A stretch of DNA of 64,000 nt. Origin: Cephalotus follicularis (lineage: Eukaryota; Streptophyta; Magnoliopsida; Oxalidales; Cephalotaceae). The stretch spans positions 62,001 to 126,000 of the forward strand of contig BDDD01001956.1 of NCBI GenBank assembly GCA_001972305.1, read 5' to 3'. Below the pieces are notes generated by a model that was not told where the DNA came from, ran no database searches, and saw nothing but the letters and a program-made list of their open reading frames with translations. Shown one piece after another: positions 12,219-25,400 of this stretch; within the stretch, counting starts at the first letter, position 1, and every line of letters begins with the position of its first letter. The translations under genes and the position numbers were made by a program.

Positions 12219-13200
12219 GTTTATGAAATATCATATTACACACAGATTGAAAATAGATAAAAGAGGAAAAGATTAACTTTATTTGTACAACCAGATCAGA
12301 CATTTCAGTTTTTTTTTTTTAAATGCTGCGAATAAAGAAAAAGAACCGTAAATTTGCGTCTGATAAATACTCATGGAAATGCTACAAGTAGGTAAACTAA
12401 ATGATAAAATACGGTACTGAAAATGAATATATATGTAAAAGATCGGTAACTACATTACATAAGCTTTGGTTTATATAATTCATCTATAATAATATCAAAA
12501 AAGTATTTGATGATTAAGAATTATTTATTATATCCTAACATTAGTCTTATTATAATTATCACTATCAATTATTTCATATAAATAACTAAAAAGTTCCATA
12601 ACAAGATTTTTGCTACAATAGCTTAGTTGACAGCAGATTGATTTTTTTTACGTGTTTTCTTGATCAAACTAGAGGATACCAAAGAACCTTGCATAGTACT
12701 GAATAGGAAACCGAAAAATTATTGTATAGACCAAGCCTGTTAGACCACATAGAGGGAAAAAGGAACAACAAAAGAAAAATAAAAACAATAAAAGTGTCTC
12801 TCCTGTTCGTTTCTATCTTCTCGGGTCAAGTAGACCAGGTCAATCACAATTATTTCACAGTTTCAGCGTTTCAGCCACCATTGTTACCGAATAAATCAGG
12901 TCATCGAACATATGCAAATACCCTAAATACTCGACTTTACTTACAGTACTCTTCAAGGGTTCAAGTTCATACCCTTTAATTTGACTCCGAGCCATAGGAG
13001 AACCAATCATCACTGGGGTGGGGAGGGTGAGGCGTACAATGTAAACAGAAAATAATTGTACAGAAAATACCAACTTTTAACTAAATGTCTAAAACATCTG
13101 AATTCGCATGTGTACTACCACAATATTTGAAATAATCAGACTGTCAAATTGGGCTAACATTGATTGTCTAAATAAATAACTAAACAGAGAGAAGAATGAA
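12219..13200. other. Spacer between P450 and TPP2
   Basis: No gene is recognised. The sequence is AT-rich. The right part may be in or near the 3' end of the TPP2 transcript on the minus strand, but I could not place a poly(A) signal with confidence. Confidence 0.4.
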
Positions 13201-13449
13201 TCCAAATCCTATGCAATTATATAAATAATTGCATAGTAAAATAGATTGAATCTCAGTTATTGAATCAGTGTTAGCAAATTGAATAATTAAAAGCATGAGT
13301 AAAAATACTCATTCTTTTTTTATTTATTTGCTTTAATTAAAAGGCCTTTACTGATGTAGAGTATTTTTAGCCCCTACATTTTAATCTAATAACTGAAATT
13401 CAATCTATTCTACCTCTACAATTATTTGCATAATTGCAGAGAAATTGGA
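13201..13449. mobile_element. Long-hairpin MITE at the TPP2 3' end
   Basis: About 60 bases at 13201-13270 are inverted at 13385-13449. For example AGATTGAATCTCAGTTATT on the left pairs with AATAACTGAAATTCAATCT on the right, with one mismatch, and the TCCAAAT tip pairs with the ATTGGA tip. The loop is about 110 bp. The element ends 15 bases from the TPP2 stop codon (13464), so it very probably lies in the TPP2 3' untranslated region and would be transcribed as a hairpin. Target duplications are not clear. Confidence 0.65.
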
Positions 13450-13463
13450 TTTGAAGAGCGGAA

Positions 13464-16400
13464 CTAAAAAAGAGGTAAGCTTGTTGGGAAGCGCACATGC
13501 AACCATTCTCTTTCATATGTCGCCAAATGACTCCAGCCAATGTCATCAAGCAAAGAAAGCTTTAGTTCATAAAATTTCTTCTTTGGAGGCTCCCCATTAT
13601 CTTGAATGATATCATTTAATACCTGAACCAGCATAAAACATATTTAAGCTGTATTACGATGCAAGTATACGAAAGAAGATAGGGTTGGTAGTTCCACACA
13701 CCCTTTCCCACATACCTATAAGATTAATGGAGAGTCAAGTGCACAGTCCCGTACTCGAGTTCTTAAGGAGAACAGAAGAAAAAAAAGGTTTATAGGAGTG
13801 ATCTAAAAGGCATTTCTGAGGCGTGCATTAAGGCGAGGCGAAGTCTAATTCACTCCAGGCATGAAAATCTATGCACAACTCCCATAGTGTAAGCTTCATG
13901 AGGTCAAATCTTTTACTTTCTGAGTTGTGTAGCCTAGCCTATCTCAGTTCTACAAAAAAAAAATTATTGGTCGGACACATGGCTACTTTTCTTCTATTAA
14001 TTTCATTTACCAGGTACATGTAACCATGAACAAAAAAGATCTTTGAGACATGGAATCCTCATTTTTTTTACAAACAAAACTATTAAAATATTCTTAGATC
14101 AACTCCCAGACAAGAGTAGTTGGAGAAGTGCAACAACGAGTCTACCTTCAGTGCAGTTCCAAGCCTTCCATGTCTTTTTTCATGTAGAACTAAAAGGGTG
14201 CCATATTTCGAAGACCTTACATCCACCCATTTCTTCAGTTCTTTGAAGTTCTCTTCGAACAAATCTGGCTGGATACTCGAGTCTGGCACATAAGACCTGT
14301 CCACATCTTTTGTGCCTTCAGTTGCAGCTAAGGTTGAAGGCTTCTCATCCTGCAATGACAATGTTATTATGGATAAAAAAAATTATGGAACTAAATCCAG
14401 AAAAAAAAAGTGTTTATTGCTACTGCTGTCCATATTATATATAGTATCATGTCCATATTATTCAGGAGGGCACTAATGAAGAAGAATCAGTTAATTACAC
14501 AGCTGTATGAGCTGTCATGTTCTCATATTGCTGAAGTCCTAGTCCTTTGGAAAGTTGTTAGTTTAAGATTGATATTTAGAGTCTGTTACTTCAGTTCTGG
14601 ATATTAGCTTCTGTTTAGGAGTTTGATGCTTTATTATAGGAAAAGTAGTTTACTTCCAAGTCTATAAATGTAAGCTGCTAGGTTCGAGTCTCTTGCTAAA
14701 ATAAAGTGCATTTGATCAAAGCTTTCTTGTCATTTATGGAGTTGGCCAATTCTGTTGGTGGGATTGAGAAATTGTCTCACACCAAATACAATGACTGGAA
14801 ATCTTGCATGGAGTCGTATCTTCAAGGGCAAGACCTGTGGGAGGTAGTAAACGGAGCTGACACTACTCATCCAAGTGCTGATGCGGAAGCTATCAGAAAG
14901 TGGAAAATTAAGGCTGGAAAAGCCTTGTCGTGCTCAAAGCTACCACACAGAAGGATCTTCTTGATCACATCCGTGATACAAAAACTCCTAAAAAGGCATG
15001 GGATGCCTTTAGTACATTGTTCTCGAAAAAGAATGGAGCTCGACTACAAATGCTGGAGAATGAGATCGGATCATCAACCCAAGGTATTACTTAATGAAAG
15101 TTAAAATGATTTGTCAGGAGATTTCTCAACTTGATGAGGAATCAAAAATTTCGGAGGCCAGGCAGCGACGGATCAATTTGGCAGAAGCAGGCAAGTTGAA
15201 TACATCAGCCTATTCAAAGGAATGGATCATTGATTCAGGCTGTTCAAATCACATGACGGGTGATGAAAGCAAATTTGTGAGCAAAAGTGATTACAAAGGC
15301 AAAAGAGTTGTGGTCACCGCAAACAATGCAAAACTCTCCATAGCACATGTGGGCAATGTAACCTGTAGATCAACATCAAATCAAGAAGAACTTGTGCTCC
15401 AGGATGTAGATCATGTCCCTGATATGAAGAAAAATCTGCTATCAGTATCTCAACTAACCAAATCAGGAGGTTATGTTTTATTTGGACCTGATGATGTGAA
15501 GGTATATGATAATGTGCAGATTTCTGGTAATCCTTATATGTAGGGAATAAGATCTGAATCTGTTTATGTGATGACGGCACAAGAGGCCTATGTTGACAAA
15601 GCAAGAAAGCACGAAACAACTGATTTATGGCACGCAAGGCTTGCTCAAGTTGTGGCTTCACCAAGCTGAAAGTTATGATGCAAAGAAGATTAGTAAGAGG
15701 ACTGCCACAATTAGAAGTACGATCTGATATTGTATGTGCGGGGTGCCAATAGGGAAAAGCGCATCAATTGCCTTATACTGAATCAAAGTTTCAAGCAAAA
15801 GTTCCACTGGAGCTGATACATTTAGATGTGTTTGGAAAGGGCAAGACAACATCTTTGGGGGGTAAGAAGTACATGGTAACTTTCATCGATGATTTTTCTA
15901 GATATGTGTGGGTTTATTTCATTAAGGAGAAATCTGAAGTGTTTGAAAAGTTTGTAGAGTTTCGAAATGCAGTAGAAGCTAGTCTCAAACATGAAATAAA
16001 ATGTTTGAGGACAGACAATGGTGGTGAGTACATATCCATTGAGTTCAAAACATACCTTCAAAAGCACGGCATCTCAAGGCAATTCACGTGTCCAGATACC
16101 CCTCAACAGAATGGGGTTGTGGAAAGGAAGAATCGACATCTGGCTGAAGCAGCAAGGAGTATGATGCATGCCAAAAATGTCCCGAAAAGATTTTGGGCAA
16201 AATGTATGAGAACTGCTACGTACATCACAAATCTGTTACCTCAACCAAGACTTGGTTTTATGTCACCATTTGAAAAACTCTCAATCATAAACCAAGTGTA
16301 AATCATTTTAGAGTTTTTGGTTGTGTTTGTTATGTTTTTGTTCCTGCTCATTTAAGTAACAAATTTGACAAGAAAGACATGAAATGCATATTTACAGGAT

Positions 16401-19400
16401 ATGATTCTGAAAGAAAGGGTTGGAGATGCATTGATCCTAACACTGGACGAGCACATGTATCAAGGAATGTGATATTTGATGAATCATCTTCATGGTGGTC
16501 GACTGATCAAGCAATTGAACCAGATACCAAGCAACTTGAGATGGAGATGCTAAAAGAAGTAAGTGTTCCAGAAGATTCCATATTCATTCATGAAGGTGCA
16601 ACTAACTCTGATGAAGAAGAGGTAGTCAGATCACGTCAATTAGATGATTCTCAAAACATTGACTATGGTGATTGAAACGATGAAGGCAGCAACAATGAGG
16701 GACTACGAAGATCCAAAAGTGTACCTAAACCAAACCCAAGGTATGCAAATTTGAATATGGTTGCAGCATTTACAGCAGTAACAGGAGAGAAGGAGCCAAT
16801 CTCGTTTGAGGATGCACAAGACATCTACAATTGGAGGAAAGCAATGGAGGAAGAAATGACGGCCTTAAAACAAAATGAGACATGGGATCTTGTTCCACTA
16901 CCATCTGAAGTGAAACCTATTTCACGTAAATGTGTTCACAAAATTAAAACAAAGGCCAATGGTGAGATAGAAAGGTATAAAGTGCGACTTGTAGCTCGAG
17001 GTTTCTCTTAGCAGTACGGTTGTGATTATGATGAAACTTTTAGTCCTGTAGCTAAAATCACAACGGTTAGAGTTCTTATTGCTCTTGCTGCTAATTTGAA
17101 ATGGAAACCATGGCATATTGATGTAAAAAATGCATTTTTACATGGTGAACTTGATCAGAAAATCTTCATGGAGCAGCCCAAAGGATTCAAAAGCAAAGCA
17201 TACCCGCAGTACGTATGCAAACTGCGGAAAGCACTCTATGGATTGAAACAAGCACCAAGGGCTTCGTTTGGAAAAATCGCAGAATTTGTTCAGGCTATTG
17301 GCTACTTGATGACTGCTGCAGATTCCAGTTTGTTTGTGAAACTCACAAATGGGCGAGTATCTATCATCTTGATATATGTTGATGATCTAATTATTACAGG
17401 TGATGATGACGAAGTTTATAGGGTACAAAATAATCTTGGAGTGCGATTTCACATGAAGAAGCTGGGAAAGCTACATCATTTTCTTGGTCTTGAACTTGAA
17501 CAAAGTGAACAAGGAATATTTTTGTGTCAACAGAAATATGCAAAGGATTTACTCATTCGATTTGGGATGTCTGAAAGCAATATCTGTGCTACTCCAATGG
17601 AAGTGAATGCTAAACTTTGCATCAATGACGAGGAAGACACTAAAGATCCAACAAGGTACAAACAGCTGATTGGAAGCTTGTTATACTTAACATTAACTAG
17701 GCCTGATATTGCTCAACCAGTCAATGTAGCAAGCAGGTTTATGCAAGATCCAAAGAAGTCTCATCTTGTAGCTACTCGTCGAATACTTAAGTACATACAG
17801 GGCACCATTGATTTTGGTAACATATACAAGAGAGATGGAAATTGCAAAATCAATGGTTTCTGTGATGCTGACTATGCAGGGGATATATCTACAAGAAGAT
17901 CTACAACAGGTTATTTGTTCAATCTTGGATCGGGACCAATCTCGTGGTGTAGCAAAAGACAACCAACCGTGTCATTATCAACCACTGAAGCTGAATATCG
18001 AGCAGTAGCAATGGCAGCACAAGAAAGCACATGGCTGACAGGACTGTTGAAAGAGCTTCATCAATCTGTGGATTACTCAGTAACCTTGTATTGCGATTGT
18101 GAAAGTGCAATTAAGCTTGCAGAAAATCCTGTGTTCCATGCCAGAACAAAACACGTTGAGGTGCAGCATCATTTCATAAGGGAAAAAGTTTTGAAGGGAG
18201 ATATCAAACTGATATCGGTTCGCACAAATGACCAAGTAGCAGATATTCTGACTAAAGCACTATGCTATAACAAGTTTTCAAAACTCAGAGATTTGCTGGG
18301 AGTTACAAAGAGAAGGTTGGCGCTGAGGGGAAGTGTTAAGATTCATCACCAACCAAGTGCTATTATTCAGGAGGGCACTAATGAAGAAGAATCAGTTAAT
18401 TACACAGCTGTATGAGCTGTCATGTTCTCATATTGCTGAAGTCCTAGTCCTTTGGAAAGTTGTTAGTTTAAGATAGATATTTAGAGTCTGTTACTTCAGT
18501 TCTGGATATTAGCTTCTGTTTAGGAGTTTGTTGCTTTATTATAGGAAAAGTAGTTTACTTCCAAGTCTATAAATGTAAGCTGCTAACTCAGTTGTCTATC
18601 ATCAAATAATATTAAGCTTGTCTCTGTTATTTTAGTAAGAGCAGATTTGCTTCATCATGTTCCTGTTTTAACCAAAAGAACAACTGCAAATGTAAGCAAA
18701 ACCAAAAAAATTGGTGTCAAAAGGTGGGTGACCCAAAACCCCCAAAGGATGGATGTGACTCTCACTACATAAAATTTTTCCACGCGGGTTATTGCTTGAG
18801 ATATGGATAAAAGAAAAAGAAAAGATGAGTAAGAAGGCATGGATGCTTTTGTGCCAGCAGCCTCTGGTAAGTAGCAACAAGAAATAGACATAAGCTTCAG
18901 AGCTCATAGCTAAACACCAAAGAAAAAAATTCACACAACAATAAGGAAAGAAGCATGGAAATAATTTGCTACATTTCAGTATTCACCTTCTCATCATCCC
19001 TAACATGGTAAAATGAAGCAACTTACATGACACATCTAAATGGAGTAACACACATTTGGGTTTACAAGAAAAAAGATGTGGCCACAAAAGAGAATTCATC
19101 TTTGAATTGTAAATCACAACTTCAAAAATGACAGATTCCTCATACTTTGAAGGTCAAACAAGATTTACAATACATTAATAAAGCTAACAAGTCCGACAAT
19201 GAAAATGTTCTATGTTTCATGAAATTATGCATTTAGAATTTTTGCACATGAACACATGTCCATCAGATAGTCCATATCAACATTGTCCTATATCAAGATT
19301 TGAATTAGAACAAAAACAATTATTAACTTCAATAAAACAGATAAAATCATTGATACCTGTAAACTATCAATCTCCGCCAGCGCTAGTCCTTTTTGGTACA

Positions 19401-22400
19401 GTGCCTCCGCTAGCTGATCACGGGTTGTCTCCATTTTCTTCTTATTTTTCTTTAATAAAAGTAGCAACAATGGATATTACTTTCCTCAATTGCATTTTCA
19501 AAGCAATTCAATAGGCAACAAACTGATATGAGTGCATGCTAGGGGGAACATACTGGGTCACTGGCAGGACATTATAGCATTACTATGCCAGAGCTCAGTT
19601 TTTTATTTTTCAAGAGTTCGAAAGATTTATTCCACACGAGAGAAGGAAAGTGAAGAGAAACACATGCGGCGAGAAACACACACCTCTGTCTCCTCATCTT
19701 CTGGGTCACTTTTCAGCGAAATGGATTTGGCCAACTCCTCTCGGTCAATGCTATCAATTACCTCATTTGCTGCATCTATTACCTGCATAGTGGAATTCAT
19801 GACCACATGAAAAGGTATTTTTTTTTTTGCTAAACAGGGAAAAAATTGAATGCCATTTCCAGCCTGCCTCTCTATTTCATATATTAAATGGAAATGTATT
19901 GTTTCAAAATTGAACAATAACAAAGGGATATGAGGGCTCATGAAGAATTTGCAAAGCAACTGTTTATCTATACAATATATAAATGTTCCACAATTCACAT
20001 ATATTCATATATATCCCCGGCTATTTTGGTATTCATATCCACCACATTGTATCAAAATCATATTGCCTATGGAAAAATATTCGACACCGGCCTTAAGAAC
20101 AATAAATACTCGAACACTCAACAAAAATAATATATGACATCATGGCCTTATAAATGACAAATAATGGAATATACGGTTTTGGAGTGATATGTACCTAGCA
20201 AAAAGGCACAGATGAGTGCAATGCTCTAAAGATTAGGATAGGAAAGTTTATAACATACAATTCCTTCCAAAATTTAGTACCAAAACACTGGTGGTTTTAA
20301 GCTCCAACCACAAATATAGTCACTGTATTCAGTAGTTCCATGGTAAAATAGGCTTCAATCCACCATGTTTGTTGCACCAAAGTTGCAACCAATAAAACAA
20401 AAGCAAATACAGATTAAAGTTCTTATTAATAATCTTAGAAGAGCTAACTTCAGATGATAAAACCTGTGAACCCAATCCTGTTATCAGCAATCAGTATATA
20501 TTTATGGCCTGCCTATGCCCTCTTTCCTGTATTTACAGACACTGAGTTGTGTCTAAAATGTGAAGCCTAGGGATCATGTTCTTTCTTTTCCTTGTTCAGT
20601 TCACCTTTGAGCTATTGTGACAGTTTATAGTTGCTTTATAATTTTCTAAAGAGATTGTATACATAAAGCATATTCTCAAAATGAAAGCAGTTACAATCCC
20701 TATTAGATTTGCACGCATCTAATCATAGACTTAAGATAATACCTAATGAGCACTAGTGAAAGGGCCATGTGTAATGAAACCCAAAGCAATGAGAGGAAAC
20801 AACTTGGAGAATCATAATGTTTACCATTTGTATCAATCAAGTAGACTTATCAACATTAACACAGAGACTTTACAAAATACATAGGTACTGCATGGTTTTC
20901 ACAGGCTCACCTCTCTGTTATGGTGGATTTTGTCCCCGACATTACTCCGAGAAAGCACACCTTCCAAGATCTTAGCAAGCAAAGGAGTATATTTTGGATA
21001 TTCAGACTGCCAAAAAATTAATGACATTAGTCCACTCTGGGAAGCATACAACCACCTAAAGTACTGACAGCCCAAGACAAGTACTAGCTGATTTCTGAGA
21101 GAGTTTGACTAACTTTTACATGGAAAAGACATGCAGAAAAAAAATGAAAATAATAAAGCTTCGGGATGTCGATACAATTGTCCGAAAAACAAATTGTACA
21201 ATAATATATATTATGCCTATGAACATATTGTGAGAAAAGAAATTACCCACATTTAGAGAAACAGAAAACTTTTTCCATTCTAAAACCTCTTCATCAGTGT
21301 CTTGCTTGAGGCTTCCAAAGACTTTTATCTTTGCATCACGAACCTGATATAGAAGTGGTACCAAATTTTAGTAGCCATAGAAAAAGAAATATAGAATCAA
21401 CTCCAAACCTCAGTATCGATTGCATCTAAGCAAGTAAAAGGGATAATCGAGAACTGGAACACTGGCCGTTTGTGTTCAAATTACCTCTTCTTCTACACGT
21501 TCAAACACAGACTTTTTGCACGTTGGAGAAGAACCCTTTCCCATATCCTCATCAATCTGTCAAATGAATGTAATGGAAATAATTCAACTTAAGATAAATT
21601 ATGTAAACATTAAAACTACATAGGTAAATGTAGCTAAGCCAGTGACTAGCAAAAATGATGTTTTAGATCATTGCTCAATGACTTGTATGGTTGGTAAGAA
21701 AACATGGCAACATATTTCACGACCTTATTTGGTGGCACTATGTAAGTGATCCTATAAGATGCAGGGTTCTTTTGTGGATTTTTTCCCTCTTCTTGACCAA
21801 CAAACGATAGCTTTCCATAAGATATTGCTCCGACCAACAGCGATCCTGGTGGAGAGTTCTACAGGATTTGTATAATTATTAATTAACGTCTTTGTCATTA
21901 CATCAATTAAAGAGAGGGAAAAAAAGAAAAAACAAGAAATCGTTGTATGGACGACCTTAGGGATCTTGTCTTCGCTTGGTGGGCCCAAGTAAAATGCTTC
22001 TCTTTTCCTACCCAAAAGTGCTTTTAGTAAATATTTTCATCATAGGGATAGGAAATTGACCTAAGTATGGAAACCAATTATTCAAATAAAAAATGTACCC
22101 TGGAACTAAAACAGTGGACTTGAAGCTACCATTTCCCATTAACGGCCCATCTGGTTGAGAGAAGAAGCTCAATTGAATGACATCCTGTATTAATTTAGAA
22201 AAAAAAAAGTCTTAGTATTTCATAGTACATAAACATATTACAACAATCATTGTCCATTTTTCCTACTCTATCACCCGTGAACATCTAAAACAAGTCATGA
22301 ACAGTAAACAATTTTTTTATTTTATAAGAACGAAAATTTGTAACACGATCAAGAAAAAGGTTAACCCAAGGTCAGCATGTCTACAAATGACCATTTCCCT

Positions 22401-25400
22401 AATAATGCATCATGTCTTTTGACATAAGGTATCTGAAAAATATTTTAAAAGGGGAAAAGAAGAAAGAAATCTAGATGTCCAAAACCTAGTCACCATTTTG
22501 CATGAAATATATAGAAAGTATATGAAACACCCCACTTAACTATTAGGGACTGCTTTAGAACTGGCAGCCTCATTATATGCTATTGTTATTGTTATTTTAT
22601 ATTTTATATTTTATATTAGGTGTGCAAGTTGGGCCTAACTAGCTTTGGGCCTGTGTGACTGTGTCCATGTAATGAGGGTTCAAGCTAGACTTGACCCAAA
22701 TACCCTAGAGACTATATATTTACTTATCTCTCATAATGAAAAATTATATAGAGAAAATTTATACTGAAGTAACATGATATTAGAGCATCTCTAAATTCCT
22801 AACCTGATTACACTAAACCCTACCCTTACCAGCCCCCCACTAGCCGAAATCCTCATCACCATCCGAAAATTTGTCCTTTCTGACCACGCCATTTGAAGCG
22901 CGGCAAGCAAATCATCTCTCGCCGGCGATCTCCCCATCATTGGATAAGTGAACGAGCCGTGAAGAAGAACAGCGCGGTGGCGGCGGCATAGATTCCTAGA
23001 TCTACGGCTATTCAGGCGTCCTCCGGTCAAACAAGCACCACCATCGTGATCCCCATCTGCCGGCGACCAAAACCCAAGAAAAATTAGTTGCGTCTAACTC
23101 CGGAAAGTGACTCGCCGGAACAATGGATCAATGGTATTTTCTTGTGAATTTTCATGCTCTTTGGTTTGCTTTAGAGCTTTTGCCTTGGATACATATTCAT
23201 CCTGCGTCATGTGGCATTGGTTTTAGCAGGTATTTGAAAATCATGTGGCGATTGTGTTGTTTGATTAAGTGTTGTAGTGATGAGATTCAATAGATACTAT
23301 GTGGATATTCCGCTTTGTGATCATTTTGTGGTATCTTCGTGATAGGGATTGTGTTAGTGTGGTTGTTTGTGTTTCATTGGATCTCAACAACGTGGGTATT
23401 ATTGTTGTGATCGTCTTGTTGATGATCTTTGCTTAGAGGTGATATTGGAGTGTGAGTTGCTATGTCAACTCTATCAGGGACTTCGTCCTCAATAACTTCG
23501 GAGGGTAATCCTCCTATTTCTAGCTCTATTTTTTATTCCTTTGATATATTGCAGAGTGGCCTCTAGGGTATGACAGGACTACATACCACCTTGCCTAAAC
23601 TAGATGGCACGAAATACTCAACTCGGTCAATGGCAGTATCTACCTTCATTGAGGCTAGTAATCAATCTTCGTGGCTTGATTCTGATCCCCCAATTGATGT
23701 TGATACATTGCGAGCTTGGAAGACCACAGATGCTGGGTTGAGAACCCTTCTATGGGGATGTATGGCTGAATCTATAAAGCATTTGTTTATTATTTGTCCT
23801 ACTATTCGAGCTATTTGGACTAAGTGTGCTCTCCTATATTCAGGCCAGAACAATACGAGTAGAGTTTGTGATGCTTGGTTGTCTCTCTTTAGCACGAGTT
23901 AGAGTGGTTCTAACATTGTTGTTTATTATGCCCAGTTTGCTTCATTGGTTCAGCGACTCCAATCATATTTTTCTCCTGTTAGCGTTGTTGCCGATATGGA
24001 GAGACATGAGGTTGATATGCTCTCGTTGTTGTTCCTTCGTGGTCTTGATCCAGATCATCATGCTCTTCGACAACATCTCATCTCTACTGGCATTTTACCT
24101 ACCATTGAGGAGGTGTATTCCCAAATTAGTCTCTATGCCCCACAACATTCGTCCCCTCCAATATCTGAGAGTAGTGCTATGGCGGTTCGTGGGGGTTGAA
24201 GTGATCGTGGTCGAGGCAGTACTTGTAGTAGTTAGGGCTCTGACAATTGAGACCATGGTTGTAGTGTTTCTCGAGGAGACAGTTTTGGTGGTCCTCGTGT
24301 GGCCAAGAGAGGCCGTTTTTGTACTCACTGCCAACGTGATGGTCATACAGTGGATTATTGTTATGATCATCACCTTGAGTTGCGCAATTTACAGGCATCT
24401 CTTGATGTTTCTAGTGATTGCTTTTCTATTCCGGACCCTCCTTCTAGTCCCGTGCCGAGTATGATGAGAAGGTGCAGTCTTAACTCTCCGATGGGTTCTG
24501 CTCCTATAGCTACTGTGGCATAGCATAGTCAGTCCAATCCTAAATGTTCCTTGTCTAGTATTCCTTGTCCTTGGATCATTAATTCCGAAGCTACTCATCA
24601 TATGATCGGTGATCAGAGTCTCCTTTCCGGCACCTTTTCTAGTCCTTCCACCTTAGTTACCTTGGCCGAAGGTTCCAAGTCAAAGGTCACCGGAAAAGGT
24701 TGTATCTCATTGAGTCTGTCTTTGTCCTTACCTTCTCTTTATCATGTTCCACACTTTGCTTCTAGTCTTTTGTCTGTGAGTTCTCTCACTAATGACCTTG
24801 ATTGTAATGTCGTGTTTTCTCCTACTCGTGTTTTTTTAGATCGGAGGACTGGACGTCGGATCGATGGTGGTCTCTATTTACTAGATCAAGATATTGTTGT
24901 TGCTGTTGCTATTTCGAGGTTCAACGATATCTACAAGCTTTATTGCATCCTTGGTCATCCATCAGTAGATTCTTCGTCAGTTTCCTTTCCTGTCTGTATC
25001 GATTCTTAACTTTAATTGTGACACTTGTAAGTTAGGTAAACACTACCATGCGTCTTTTGGTCCCCGTGTTGTGAGTAGTGTTTCTCAACCATTTGAGTTA
25101 GTCCACTCAAATGGTTGAGGCCCTAGTTGTGAACCTTCCTTTGGTTTCAAGTATTTTGTAACCATTATTGACGATTATAGTCGTACAACTTGGTTATATG
25201 TAATGAACGATTGAATTGAGGTTTTTCACTAATTTTGTCATTTCAATAATGAAGTTCTTACACAATATGGTGTCTATAAAATGCTTACGTACAAATAATG
25301 CTTGTGAATAGTTTTCTGCATCTCGGTTCACTCACTTTCTTGAGACTCATGGCATTCTTCACCAGAATTCTGCTCACACTTCCAACGAAATGGGGTTGCT

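Larger units (their letters stand above)
14456..18660 (+). mobile_element. Ty1/copia fossil 1, in TPP2 intron 32
   Basis: A copia-type LTR retrotransposon oriented opposite to TPP2. Parts in copia order: 5' LTR copy (14456-14680), gag remnant (about 14735-15100), protease (about 15220-15540, with the [10 protein letters not shown] motif), integrase (about 15770-16300), reverse transcriptase (about 17000-17650, with YVDD), RNase H (about 17850-18300) and the 3' LTR. The body is broken in about half a dozen places and gag is incomplete. The two LTR copies differ at only 2 of about 225 aligned bases, so the insertion looks young. It accounts for most of the 5.0-kb intron. Confidence 0.9.
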
